From BOG-908 sp963848205 (GTDB lineage Bacteria; Pseudomonadota; Alphaproteobacteria; Acetobacterales; Acetobacteraceae), in assembly GCA_963848205.1 (NCBI GenBank), contig CAWKCV010000003.1, forward strand, positions 806,001 to 870,000: DNA of 64,000 bases, given 5' to 3'. Below, in pieces: positions 17,719 through 27,243 of the stretch (position 1 is its first letter; each line of letters begins with the position of its first letter). Under the pieces are notes generated by a model. That model was not told the origin of the DNA. It made no database searches and worked only from the letters and a program-made list of their open reading frames with translations. A program made the translations under genes and the position numbers.

Positions 17719-19977
17719 TCAGGACCGCTGCGAACGCGCGCGACCTCGCTTGCCGGCGCCACGCGAGGCGCCCGCGTGGGCTTGGCGGGCCGGCTGCGCG
17801 CTGCCTGCAAAGCCGAAGACAAGCCCTCCCGTCACCGGGCTCGCCTCGGCCAGGCGAACCGTCACGTCCTGCGTCAGACGGAATACCATGCGCGTCTTGC
17901 GGCCAGTCAGGGATTGCGTCGCCTCGTCGTAAGTCCAGTAATCGTCCGGCAAGGCAGACATGGGGAGCAGTCCGGTCGCACCATTGCCATGCACGGTCAC
18001 AAATAGACCGAAACGTGTAACGCCGGATATCCGCGCCTCGAACGTCGCACCCACTTTGTCGGCCATATATGCAGCAAGGTAACGGTCGATCGCCTCGCGC
18101 TCGGCCAGCGCCGCACGCCGTTCGGTGGCCGAGATATGCTCGGCGGCATCCTCCATGCCGGCCGCCTCCTCTTCGCTGAGCGCGCCAAGCCCGAGCTTGA
18201 GGCCCGCGATGAGCGCGCGATGCACCAGCAAATCGGCATAACGGCGAATCGGACTGGTGAAATGCGCATAGCGGGCCAGCGACAAACCAAAATGGCCGAT
18301 ATTGTCCGGGCTGTAGGCCGCCTGGCTCTGGCTGCGCAGCATCACTTCGTTGACCATCGGCGCGTGCTCGGTTTCGGCTACCTGACGCAACACGCCGTCC
18401 AGGTCGCGCGGGCTCACATTCGGCCCCGGTGCCAGCCCGATGCCGAGCGTGCTTAGGAACTGCCGCAGATTGGCGAGTTTTTCCTCCGACGGTGGCGCAT
18501 GCACGCGATACATGCAGGGCCGGGCCAGCCGTTCGAGCTCTTCGGCGGCCGCCACATTGGCCAGCACCATGAATTCCTCGATCAGGCGGTGGCTGTCGAG
18601 CCGCGGGCGCGGCGCGATGGACGCGACACGGCCTTCCTCGTCGAGCACCACGCGCCGTTCGGGCAGATCGAGATCGAGTGTGCCGCGCGTCTGCCGTGCC
18701 GACAGCAGCGCGCGGAACGCCGCGTACAGCGTGGGCAGCAATCCGTCGGCGAGGCCGAGCGACTGGCCGGCATCGAACGCCGCCTGCACCTGCTCGTAGG
18801 TGGTGCGCGCGGCCGAGCGCATCAGCCCGCGCCCGAAGCGATGCTTTGTTTTTCGGCCGTCCGCGTCGATGAACATTTCCACGAACAGGCAGCCGCGATC
18901 CTCCTCCGGGCGCAGGCTGCACCAGCCGTTGGAAAGCTGCTCGGGCAGCATCGGCACCACGCGATCGGGAAAATAGCAGCTATTGCCGCGCAACCTTGCA
19001 TCGCGATCGAGCGGGGCATCGGGCCGCACGTAATGCGCGACGTCGGCGATCGCCACGATCAGGCGGAAACCGTCGCCATCTGGCTCGGCATACACTGCGT
19101 CGTCGAAATCGCGCGCGTCCTCGCCGTCGATGGTGATCAGCGGCGTCTCGCGCAGATCGGTGCGCTTGCCGAGCGGCGTTCCCCGCGCGCGCTTTGCGTC
19201 GGCCAGCGCCTCGGGGGAGAACACGGTGGGGATATCGTGCGTGTGGATGCAGATCAGGCTGACGGAGCGCGCATCGCCCACATGGCCCAGCCGCTCGACG
19301 ATCTGCGCCGGTTTCAGCCCGTAGCCGGGGCCGGGCAGGGGCTCGGCCAGCACGATTTCGCCGTCTTCGGCGCCACCCGCCTCGCCGGCCGGAATGCGCC
19401 ACTCGGCCTTCGAGCGCCGGTCGGTCGGCACCAGCCGGTCGGGCGCGCGAAATACGCCGAGCACGCGCGCCGGCTGTTCGGACAGGCGCTTGAGCGTGCG
19501 GCCCTCGTATTTGCCCGGCCCGATCTGCTTGAGCCGCGCCAGCACACGCTGCCCGGGCGCCAGCGCCGGCTGGCCCCGCGGCTCGCGCATCATCAGCACC
19601 AGCGGCGGCGGTCCTTCGCCCTGCCAACCGACGGGGCGCGCGACCGGATCGCCATCCGGGTCGGTGCCGGTCACCTGCACGATCATCGCGTCCGGCAGCC
19701 GGCCCGGCGGCGCGAATCTTTTATGTCCGGCCGGCGCGATGTCGCCGCGTCCGGAGAGGTCGCGCAGCAGGTCGCGCAAGGCCGACCGCTGATCCGCGCC
19801 GAGCTTGAACGCGCGCGCGATCTCCCGCTTGCCGACGCGGCCGCCAGCTTCGGCGATGAACGCGCGGATCGCCTCGCGCGAGGGAAGGGCCGCGGCGGCC
19901 TCGTCGGACTCCGCCGGCCGGTTGCGGGAGGCGACCTTGCCCGCCCGCCGACCGAGCGTGTTGCCAGCTTTGCGCAT
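17719..19977 (-). CDS. rnr: ribonuclease R
   Basis: A 752-residue 3'-5' exoribonuclease of the RNB family that degrades structured RNA. In order: an N-terminal winged-helix region (REAIRAFIAEAGGRVGKREIARAF), cold-shock domains, the catalytic RNB domain with DGEDARDFDDAVYAEP (metal-binding Asp cluster) and RGNSCYFPDRVVPMLPEQLSNG, then the S1 domain (GATFEARISGVTRFGLFVTV) and a basic C-terminal tail. The ATG start is only three bases past the topA stop on the minus strand, so the two are in one operon. The 3' end overlaps the S41 protease region. Confidence 0.95.
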   Translation of the reverse strand: MRKAGNTLGRRAGKVASRNRPAESDEAAAALPSREAIRAFIAEAGGRVGKREIARAFKLGADQRSALRDLLRDLSGRGDIAPAGHKRFAPPGRLPDAMIVQVTGTDPDGDPVARPVGWQGEGPPPLVLMMREPRGQPALAPGQRVLARLKQIGPGKYEGRTLKRLSEQPARVLGVFRAPDRLVPTDRRSKAEWRIPAGEAGGAEDGEIVLAEPLPGPGYGLKPAQIVERLGHVGDARSVSLICIHTHDIPTVFSPEALADAKRARGTPLGKRTDLRETPLITIDGEDARDFDDAVYAEPDGDGFRLIVAIADVAHYVRPDAPLDRDARLRGNSCYFPDRVVPMLPEQLSNGWCSLRPEEDRGCLFVEMFIDADGRKTKHRFGRGLMRSAARTTYEQVQAAFDAGQSLGLADGLLPTLYAAFRALLSARQTRGTLDLDLPERRVVLDEEGRVASIAPRPRLDSHRLIEEFMVLANVAAAEELERLARPCMYRVHAPPSEEKLANLRQFLSTLGIGLAPGPNVSPRDLDGVLRQVAETEHAPMVNEVMLRSQSQAAYSPDNIGHFGLSLARYAHFTSPIRRYADLLVHRALIAGLKLGLGALSEEEAAGMEDAAEHISATERRAALAEREAIDRYLAAYMADKVGATFEARISGVTRFGLFVTVHGNGATGLLPMSALPDDYWTYDEATQSLTGRKTRMVFRLTQDVTVRLAEASPVTGGLVFGFAGSAQPARQAHAGASRGAGKRGRARSQRS

Positions 19978-19980
19978 GCC

Positions 19981-22695
19981 TCAGACCGCCTTGCGCACCG
20001 CCACTTTTTTAGCCGGTTTGGCGGCAGCCTTGGGTGGCGCTTTGGCAGCAGCCTTGGCGGCCGGTTTCGCGGTAACCTTCGCCGCGGCCGCCTTGGCCGG
20101 CGCCTTTGCCGCGACGGCCGCGCCGTTGGTGGCTGGTGCCGCCGCCTTCTTCGCCGGCGCCGATTTCTTGGCCGGCGCCGCCCGCCCGTTCTTGCCCTTC
20201 GGCTTGAGCACCTTGCCGCGCTCGGCCAGCAGCGCGATCGCCTCGGCCAGCGTGATATCCTCCATCGTCGCGGTCTTCGGCAGGTTCGCCACCGTCTGGC
20301 CGTGCTGCACGTAAGGCCCGAACCGGCCCTTGCGCACCTGGATGTCGGTGCCGTCCTTGGGATGCAGCCCGACCACGCGCACGCTGGCCAGCTTGCGGCC
20401 GATCACGTCCACCGCACGGTTGATGCCGATCGAGAGGATGTCGTCATCCTTGTCGAGCGATGCAAAAATGCTGCCCATCTTGATGTAGGGGCCGAAGCGG
20501 CCGAGCCCCGCCTCCATGTCCTGCCCGGTCTCCGGATGCTTGCCCACCAGGCGCGGCAGCGACAGCAGGCCCAACGCCTGTTCGAGCGTGATCGCCTCGC
20601 CATCCATGCCGCGGGGCAGGGAGGTGCGACGCGGCTTGGCCTTCTTGTCGGCAGGGTCGGGGTCGCCCTGCTGGGCATACAGCCCGTACGGACCACGCCG
20701 TACCGTAATGTCTTCGCCGGTCTGCGGATGATGGCCGAGCTTGCGCATCCCCTCCTTGAGCACCTCGGCATCACCTTCGCCGCCTTCGATGGCCAGGCGG
20801 CGGGTGAACTGGCACGTCGGATAATTCGAGCAGCCGATAAAGCTGCCATGGCGCCCGAGCTTTAGGCCGAGCCGGCCTTTATGGCAGGCAGGGCAGACGC
20901 GCGGGTCGGTCCCGTCGGCGCGCGGCGGGAAGAAATGCGCGCCCAGATCCTGGTCGAGCGCGTCGATCACGTCGGAGATTTTCAGCTCGCGGGTCTGCTC
21001 GATCGCATGGCTGAACTCGTCCCAGAACGACCGCATCAGCGCGCGCCAGTTCATCCGCCCGTCCGAGACGTCGTCGAGCTTGGCTTCGAGGCCCGCGGTG
21101 AAACCGGTATCGACGTAACGCTCGAAGAAGCTTGTCAGGAACGCGGTCACCAGCCGGCCGCGGTCCTCCGGCACGAAGCGCTTGTTTTCCATCCGCACAT
21201 AGTTGCGGTCGCGCAGCACGGTCAGGATCGAGGCGTAAGTCGAGGGGCGACCGATCCCCAGCTCCTCCATCTTCTTGACCAGGCTGGCTTCGGAGTAGCG
21301 CGGCGGCGGCTGGGTGAAATGCTGGTCGGCCGAGACCTCGCCATGGGTCAGCGGATCGCGCTCGGCCATCGGCGGCAGCATGCGGCTCTCGTCGTCCTCC
21401 TCTTCATCGGTGCCCTCCTTGTAGAGCTTGAGGAAGCCGTCGAAGGCGACGATGGAGCCGTTGGCGCGCAGGCGCGTGCCGCCTGAGGCGACATCGACGG
21501 CCACCTGATCGAGCTCGGCGGATTGCATCTGGCTGGCGACCGCACGCTTCCAGACGAGTTCGTAGAGCCGGCGCTGGTCCTGGTTGAGGAAATCGGCCAT
21601 CGCTTCGGGCGTGCGCGCGACATCGGTCGGGCGGCACGCCTCGTGCGCTTCCTGGGCGTTCTTGGCCTTGCTGGTATATTCGCGCGCCGCGGCCGGCACG
21701 TAAGCCTCGCCGAACGTCTCGCCCAGGAAGCCGCGAATGGCGGTGATCGCCTCGCGCGCCATCTGCACGCCGTCGGTCCGCATATAGGTGATCAGGCCCA
21801 CCGTCTCGCCACGCAACTCGACACCTTCGTAGAGCTGCTGGGCGGTGCGCATCGCCGTCTGCGCGCCCATGCCGAGCTTGCGGCTGGCCTCCTGCTGGAG
21901 CGTGGACGTCGTGAACGGCGCCGGCGGATGACGCTTGACGCGCCGCCGCTCGACGCTGGCGACAGTGAAAGTGCCGTCGAGCACGCTTTGCCGCGCGCGC
22001 CCGGCAAGCTCGGCGTTGTTGAGGTCGAACTGGTCGAGGCGACGACCATCCAGATGCGACAGGCGGGCCGTGAACGGCGCCCCGGCAGGTGTCTGGAAAT
22101 GGCCCTCAACGGTCCAGTATTCGCGCGGGCGGAACACCTCGATTTCCGCCTCGCGCTCGCAGATCAGCCGCAGCGAGACCGACTGCACGCGCCCGGCACT
22201 CCGGCTGCCCGGCAGTTTGCGCCACAGCACCGGCGAAAGCGTGAAGCCTACCAGATAGTCCAGCGCGCGCCGGGCCATGTAGGCCTCGATCAGCGGCATA
22301 TCGAGGTCGCGCGGATGACGCATCGCGCGCTGCACGGCCGTTTTGGTGATCTCGTTGAAGGTGATGCGCTGGACGTCCACCCCCTTCAGGGCGCGTTTCT
22401 CCTCCAGCATGGCGCGCACGTGCCAACTGATCGCCTCGCCTTCGCGGTCGGGGTCGGTGGCGAGATAGAGGGTTTTGGCACCCTTCAGCGCTTTGACGAT
22501 GGCGGCGACCTGGCGCTGGCCGCGCTCGTCGCTCTCCCAGTCCATCGCGAAATCCTCGTCCGGCCGGACCGAGCCATCCTTCGGAGGCAGGTCGCGCACA
22601 TGGCCGAAGCTCGCCAGCACGGTGAAGCCGTCGCCGAGATATTTGTTGATCGTCTTGGCTTTCGCGGGCGACTCTACGACGACGACATCGGTCAT
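19981..22695 (-). CDS. topA: DNA topoisomerase I
   Basis: A 904-residue type IA topoisomerase that relaxes negative supercoils. The Toprim domain starts MTDVVVVESPAKAKTINKYL with TDPDREGEAISWH. The active-site Tyr lies in TVGLITYMRTDGVQM. CPACHKGRLGLKLGRHGSFIGCSNYPTC is a four-Cys zinc finger, followed by several repeated C-terminal DNA-binding modules (KHPETGQDMEAGLGRFGPYIKMG, HPKDGTDIQVRKGRFGPYVQHG). The last ~90 residues are Ala/Lys/Pro-rich low complexity, common in high-GC alphaproteobacteria. First gene of the topA-rnr-S41 operon. Confidence 0.97.
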   Translation of the reverse strand: MTDVVVVESPAKAKTINKYLGDGFTVLASFGHVRDLPPKDGSVRPDEDFAMDWESDERGQRQVAAIVKALKGAKTLYLATDPDREGEAISWHVRAMLEEKRALKGVDVQRITFNEITKTAVQRAMRHPRDLDMPLIEAYMARRALDYLVGFTLSPVLWRKLPGSRSAGRVQSVSLRLICEREAEIEVFRPREYWTVEGHFQTPAGAPFTARLSHLDGRRLDQFDLNNAELAGRARQSVLDGTFTVASVERRRVKRHPPAPFTTSTLQQEASRKLGMGAQTAMRTAQQLYEGVELRGETVGLITYMRTDGVQMAREAITAIRGFLGETFGEAYVPAAAREYTSKAKNAQEAHEACRPTDVARTPEAMADFLNQDQRRLYELVWKRAVASQMQSAELDQVAVDVASGGTRLRANGSIVAFDGFLKLYKEGTDEEEDDESRMLPPMAERDPLTHGEVSADQHFTQPPPRYSEASLVKKMEELGIGRPSTYASILTVLRDRNYVRMENKRFVPEDRGRLVTAFLTSFFERYVDTGFTAGLEAKLDDVSDGRMNWRALMRSFWDEFSHAIEQTRELKISDVIDALDQDLGAHFFPPRADGTDPRVCPACHKGRLGLKLGRHGSFIGCSNYPTCQFTRRLAIEGGEGDAEVLKEGMRKLGHHPQTGEDITVRRGPYGLYAQQGDPDPADKKAKPRRTSLPRGMDGEAITLEQALGLLSLPRLVGKHPETGQDMEAGLGRFGPYIKMGSIFASLDKDDDILSIGINRAVDVIGRKLASVRVVGLHPKDGTDIQVRKGRFGPYVQHGQTVANLPKTATMEDITLAEAIALLAERGKVLKPKGKNGRAAPAKKSAPAKKAAAPATNGAAVAAKAPAKAAAAKVTAKPAAKAAAKAPPKAAAKPAKKVAVRKAV

Positions 22696-22870
22696 TTCAG
22701 TCCTGAATCTCTCTGGCCTGCTGGCCTCGGCTTGCGCTTAGGAATGGCGCCGCCGGAAAGTCAAGCGGACGTCGTGTCGTCAAACAGGCTTAAAGACGGC
22801 GTTTGTGCGGCACGCCACATATAAGGTGGCCAGGGCTCGGTTAATCTCCCTGCAGGCTTTTGGGTCGATC

Positions 22871-24102
22871 ATGTGGCTTCGAATCGCAATCGAGAAGGCG
22901 CGCGACCCTGTTTCCCCTCCTGCTCACCGGCGACCGGCTCAGCCAGCAGCAGCAATGGCGGCTGACAGACTCGCTCTTTGCCCAGCAACCAATCGCTGGT
23001 GCAGGGCTCGGTGGCACTCGCCATCGTCCAGGCAATGTGCTGGCAGCGTTCGGGCAACGAATGGTTCGCGCTGGCCGCCTGCGCGACAATCGGCATCATG
23101 ATCTTCCGGGTGAGCGTTGCCCGCCGCTACAACCGGCGCAGCACTGGCACACCGGTCGCTTGGGCGCGTTATTTTGTGTGGACCGGACTTGTAACCAGCG
23201 CCAGTTGGGGTGTCACCGGCTATGTCGCCATGCATTGCCTGTCCGACCCGATGCTGCAGATGATCGCGATCACGGTTGAAGCCGGTTGGGTCTCAGGCAT
23301 GTCGGTTCGTAACTCCGCGTCGCCTGCAGCGGTCTTCTATCAATCTCTTTTCAGCCTGCTGCCGCCCGCTATCGGCGACTTCATGAGCCACGATCAACTG
23401 CAGCAACTCGCGGGTGGTTTTTTCCTTTTCCAGCTTCTGGCCAATGTCAGCGTCGCGGGCTCTCTCGGCAAACGTATGCTCAACCTGCTCCTCTCCGAGC
23501 AGGAGGTGGCTGAAGCAAATGCCAAGCTCAGTCAGGCATGCGGCGAGCTCGAGGATGCCAACGTCCGCCTGCAACGGCTTTCCCACACCGATGGGCTCAC
23601 CGGCATCGGCAACCGGCGCGCCTTCGACACCGAGCTTGCAGGCGCCTGGACGGCGGCCGGCCATGACGGGCACGCCCTCTCGCTGGTGCTGCTCGATGTG
23701 GACTTCTTCAAATCCTACAACGATCTCTACGGCCATCCTGCCGGTGACGATTGCCTGCGCACCATCGCCGAAATCCTCGGCAGCACCATCAGACAGAAGC
23801 TGGATTTCGCCGGGCGTTTCGGCGGCGAGGAGTTCGTCGTCCTGCTGCCCGGCACGGACCTGCCGGCGGCCAGTCTCATCGCCGACCGCTTGCGGCAGGA
23901 GATCGCCGCGGCCGGTATTGTCCATAAAGGCAGTCCGGTCGGCATCGTCACCGTCAGCGCCGGTGTAAGCTGCGCCTCACCACATCCATCCACCGCATCC
24001 GACACGCTCGTCACCGCGGCGGACAAAGCGCTCTACCAGGCCAAGCAGAACGGACGGAACCGGGTAGTGACGAACCGCGTGGCACGGCCGATCGCCGCGT
24101 GA
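22871..24102 (+). pseudogene. diguanylate cyclase (GGDEF) with two frameshifts near the N-terminus
   Basis: The GGDEF domain is intact: DGLTGIGNRRAF, LLDVDFFKSYNDLYGH and GRFGGEEFVVLLPG. It should make c-di-GMP. It is preceded by four or five predicted membrane helices and a short coiled coil. An ATG at 22871 starts MWLRIAIEKARD. A natural continuation, LFPLLLTGDRLSQQQQWRL, is in the next frame, and SLVQGSVALAIVQAMCW in the next again. Removing one C near 22904 and one A near 22994 would give a continuous, family-like N-terminus. As it stands, only a product starting at TTG 22978 or a later codon could be made. Either a recent pseudogene or two sequence errors. Confidence 0.65.
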
Positions 24103-24112
24103 CCGCTGCTCA

Positions 24113-25246
24113 CTAAAGCCGCGTCACCCGGTTTCCCGGCACGAACTCCACCTGCAACGCCAGTTCCAACCTGGTAAGCGCTGCCATCACCGTGCTCGCC
24201 GGCAGGCCGCTTCGCTCGACGAGCTCGTCGAGCAGCGTGGGTGACGGGCTGAGCAGCCCCAGCAGGCGTCGCTGCGCGGCGGGCAAGTCGGCGTCGGGTT
24301 CAGGCGGCTCGCCCCAAAGCGAAAGCTCCTCGGCAAACCCCTGTCCCACGTCGCGGGCGAAGAGCGGGTTGCGGCCCAGGCCGACGCGGCGCGGATCGTC
24401 CGGCAGGTTGGCCAGCACATCCTCGGCACTCTCGACGAGATGTGCGCCCTGGCGGATCAGGTCGTTACTGCCGCGGCACCGCGGATCGAGCGGCGAGCCG
24501 GGTACCGCGAACAATTCCCGGTCGGCATCCTGCGCCAAGCGCGCGGTGATCAGGCTGCCCGAGCGCAGCGCCGCTTCGACAACCACCAAGCCCAACGAAA
24601 GGCCGGCAATGATTCGGTTGCGCCGGGGAAAATGCCGGCTTTGCGGCGCAGTGCCGAACGGCGCTTCAGTCACCACGCAGCCACGCTGCGCGATCCGCGC
24701 CTGCAGCTCCACGTTTTCCGGTGGATACGGCTGATCCAGCCCGCCGGCCGTGGCCGCGACCGTGAGCCCCACATGCAGAGCGCCGTTATGCGCCGCCGCA
24801 TCGATCCCGCGCGCCAGGCCGGAGACGACCACAAGCCCGGCCGTCGCCAGATCGGTGCCCAGCGCCTCAGCCATACGCTGCCCGTTGGCCGAGGCGTTGC
24901 GCGCGCCCACCACGCCCACCGCGCGGCCATGCAGAGCGGAGACGTCGCCCAGCACGCTCAATACCGGCGGCGGATCGGGCAGCAGCGCCATCAATGGCGG
25001 GTAATGCTCGCCGCCGACAAACAGGATCTGGCCGCCGAGCTTTCGCACACGCTCCGCCTCGCGCTCGGCATCGCGCGCGGATGTGACGCTGAGCGGCGTC
25101 GCCCGGCCACCCGAGCGCGCGAGATCGGGCAGGTTGGCAATCGCGTCGGCCGGCGTGCGGAACTGCGCCATCAGCCGACCAAAGGTGACCGGCCCCACGC
25201 CTTCCGTGCGCGCCAGGCGCAGCCGGTCGAGGTCGCCCTGGTTCAT
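24113..25246 (-). CDS. dprA: DNA-processing protein DprA
   Basis: A 377-residue single-stranded DNA-binding protein that loads RecA during natural transformation. It has an N-terminal helix-hairpin-helix-like region (LRLARTEGVGPVTFGRLM), the Rossmann-like core with GVVGARNASANGQRMAEAL, VVSGLARGIDAAAHNGAL and FPRRNRIIAGLSLGLVVVEAALRSGSLITARLA, and a C-terminal winged helix (LLSPSPTLLDELVERSGLP). The ATG at 25246 leaves a 10-bp gap after plsY; a GTG at 25270 would overlap plsY. Its presence suggests competence genes elsewhere, but none is in this window. Confidence 0.95.
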   Translation of the reverse strand: MNQGDLDRLRLARTEGVGPVTFGRLMAQFRTPADAIANLPDLARSGGRATPLSVTSARDAEREAERVRKLGGQILFVGGEHYPPLMALLPDPPPVLSVLGDVSALHGRAVGVVGARNASANGQRMAEALGTDLATAGLVVVSGLARGIDAAAHNGALHVGLTVAATAGGLDQPYPPENVELQARIAQRGCVVTEAPFGTAPQSRHFPRRNRIIAGLSLGLVVVEAALRSGSLITARLAQDADRELFAVPGSPLDPRCRGSNDLIRQGAHLVESAEDVLANLPDDPRRVGLGRNPLFARDVGQGFAEELSLWGEPPEPDADLPAAQRRLLGLLSPSPTLLDELVERSGLPASTVMAALTRLELALQVEFVPGNRVTRL

Positions 25247-25256
25247 CGAGGTTGGC

Positions 25257-25865
25257 TCACGTGCGGCCACCCGATCTTGGTTCGGTGCCCGCGAGCAGAC
25301 GCCGGATGTTGGCCTCGTGGCGCACCCAGATCAGCAGCGCGATGACCAGCGGTGCGACGAACCAGAAAGGCGGCATGGTGACGGCGCCCAACAAAGGCGC
25401 CGCCGCGAACGCGGCCAGTGCACCGGCCGAACTGAGGCGGGTGGTCGCAAACACCGCCAGCCACACGGCGCAACACGCAAGGCCCATCCGCCAATCCAGC
25501 GCCACCAGAACGCCAAGCCCGGTTGCCACCCCCTTGCCGCCGCGAAACCGCAGCCAGACCGGAAAGCAATGTCCTACCACGGCAGCGATGGCGGCCAGCG
25601 GCATCCACACCGCGCCGGCCAGAACGCAGGTGAGCGAGACGGCCAGGGCGCCCTTGGCCGCATCGAGCAGCAAGGTGCCGGCAGCCAGGCCACGCCGGCC
25701 GGTGCGCAGCACATTGGTGGCGCCGATATTGCCCGAACCGATGGCGCGAATGTCGCCCAGGCCAGCCATCCGGGTCAGGATCAGCCCGAACGGCACGGAG
25801 CCGGCCAGGTAGGCGGCACCTGCCACACCGAAGCTCAGGGCTTCCAGCGAAAGCCAGCCGCTCAT
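25257..25865 (-). CDS. plsY: glycerol-3-phosphate acyltransferase PlsY
   Basis: A 202-residue polytopic membrane acyltransferase that transfers the acyl group from acyl-phosphate to glycerol-3-phosphate, the first step of phospholipid synthesis. The three conserved motifs are GSVPFGLIL with the following GSGNIGATNVLR, the GHCFPVWLRFRGGKGVATGLG motif, and the C-terminal RHEANIRRLLAG. The length is normal. It overlaps the end of the pyrC-like gene by four bases (ATGA) and is followed by dprA, giving the minus-strand order pyrB, pyrC-like, plsY, dprA. Confidence 0.95.
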   Translation of the reverse strand: MSGWLSLEALSFGVAGAAYLAGSVPFGLILTRMAGLGDIRAIGSGNIGATNVLRTGRRGLAAGTLLLDAAKGALAVSLTCVLAGAVWMPLAAIAAVVGHCFPVWLRFRGGKGVATGLGVLVALDWRMGLACCAVWLAVFATTRLSSAGALAAFAAAPLLGAVTMPPFWFVAPLVIALLIWVRHEANIRRLLAGTEPRSGGRT

Positions 25866-27115
25866 CCGAACACCCGCCGGCCGGCTTTCCAGGTGCCGAT
25901 CACCCGGCCTTCCAGCGCGCGGCCGTCGAACGGCGTGTTCTGGGCCTTGCCGGGAAGCTGGCCCGCGCGCACCTGCCAGATGCGGTCCGGATGGAACAGG
26001 CACAGATCGGCGGGCGCCCCTGGTGCCAGCGTGCCGGCTTGAAGGCCGAGCAAGCGCGCCGGCCGATGCGTCAGCAGGCCGATGGCCTGCATCATGGTGA
26101 GCGCACCGCCATGCACCTGAGCCAGCGTGATGCCGAGCAGCGTGGCCAGGCCAGCACCGCCTGCCGAGGCTTGCGCGAACGGCAGCCGCTTGTCGTCCGC
26201 ATCGCGCGGCTGGTGGTCCGAGGCGATCGCGTCGATCGTGCCGTCGGCCAGGCCGCGCAGCACGCCCAGCCGGTCGCTCTCCGGTCGAAGCGGCGGGGAG
26301 AGCTTGGCATAGGTGCGGTAGTCGCCGATCGCCGTCTCGTTCAGGTCGAAGTAGGGCGGCGCCGTATCGCACGTCACGTCCAGCCCCTCCGACTTCGCAC
26401 GCCGGATCAGCTCGACACTCTCAGCCGTTGATATGTGGGCGATATGCAGCGCGCCGCCGGTCAGCCGTGCCAGCCTTATGTCGCGCGCCACCATGATCGA
26501 CTCGGCGATCAGGGGAATGCCGGGCAGCCCGAGACGCGTCGCAAGCTCGCCCTCGGTTGCCGCCCCGCCCTCGGCGAGCGACGGCTCCTCGGCATGCTGC
26601 ACCACGCGGCCGCCGAACGCGCGCGCGTAGCTCAGAACGCGGCGCATCAACTGCGCCGACGCGATCGCCCGTTTGCCGTCGGTAAACGCCACCGCACCCG
26701 CCTCGCGCAGCAAGCCGAGCTCGGCCATCTCCTCGCCGCGGCAGCCGCGCGTGACGGCGGCATAGGGCGCAATCGTCAGGCTGCCGGTCGCCTCGCCGCG
26801 GCTGCGGAGCAGGAACACAAGCGCCGGGTCGTCGATGGCCGGCGCACTGTCGGGCAGGGCCGCCAGCGTGGTGATGCCGCCGAACGCCGCCGCCTCGGCC
26901 GCCGACGCGATGGTCTCGCGATACTCGAAGCCCGGCTCGCCCAAGGCCACCCGCATATCGACCAGGCCGGGGCAGAGGATCGCGCCGTCGCAGTCGAGCG
27001 TGTCCTCGCCGTCGGCGGGCCCTGCGGGTGCGATGATGCCGTTCCGGATGAGGAGGCTGCCCAATTCCTCGATGCTGCGGGACGGGTCCAGAAGACGGAC
27101 ATTTTCTAGCAACAT
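25862..27115 (-). CDS. pyrC: dihydroorotase-like protein lacking metal ligands (PyrX/PyrC' type)
   Basis: A 417-residue amidohydrolase-fold protein next to pyrB. Active dihydroorotases have a His-x-His zinc motif after strand 1 (DMHVHLREPG); here it reads DMRVALGEPGFEYRETI, so both histidines are missing. The later PHH site reads DTAPPYFDLNET. The other His motifs (VVQHAEEP, LHIAHIS) and SDHQPRDADDK are kept. This matches the inactive PyrC'/PyrX subunits that, in several bacteria, assemble with aspartate transcarbamoylase; a true dihydroorotase would then be encoded elsewhere. Its leader contains a stem-loop repeat. Confidence 0.88.
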   Translation of the reverse strand: MLLENVRLLDPSRSIEELGSLLIRNGIIAPAGPADGEDTLDCDGAILCPGLVDMRVALGEPGFEYRETIASAAEAAAFGGITTLAALPDSAPAIDDPALVFLLRSRGEATGSLTIAPYAAVTRGCRGEEMAELGLLREAGAVAFTDGKRAIASAQLMRRVLSYARAFGGRVVQHAEEPSLAEGGAATEGELATRLGLPGIPLIAESIMVARDIRLARLTGGALHIAHISTAESVELIRRAKSEGLDVTCDTAPPYFDLNETAIGDYRTYAKLSPPLRPESDRLGVLRGLADGTIDAIASDHQPRDADDKRLPFAQASAGGAGLATLLGITLAQVHGGALTMMQAIGLLTHRPARLLGLQAGTLAPGAPADLCLFHPDRIWQVRAGQLPGKAQNTPFDGRALEGRVIGTWKAGRRVFG

Positions 27116-27118
27116 CAG

Positions 27119-27243
27119 AAAGGCAGCCTTCTTTTCTGAAGAAAAGAAGCAAAAGACTTTTGCTCCGCTTCGCGTGTGCCTGCAGCAGGCACATGCCAGG
27201 AAGCAAAGGTTTTTTGGTCCTTTTCTTTATAAAAGGAACGCTT
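27119..27243. repeat. paired (composite) AT-rich repeat, copies 4a/4b with central palindrome
   Basis: Two inward-pointing half-units: 27119-27162 (reverse: CCTTCTTTTCTGAAGAAAAG then AAGCAAAAGACTTTTG) and 27202-27243 (forward: AAAGGTTTTTTGGTCC, TTTTCTTTATAAAAGGAACG). Between them is a GC-rich core with a perfect 9-bp stem hairpin at 27175-27193 (TGTGCCTGC / GCAGGCACA). It fills the whole pyrB-pyrC gap. Confidence 0.75.

Noticed and set aside
17630..18922. N-terminal extension of the S41 protease frame to 18922
   Set aside because: The extension is an antiframe reading of rnr (Arg/Gly-rich) with no recognisable domain; only the part from about 17750 down is protease-like.
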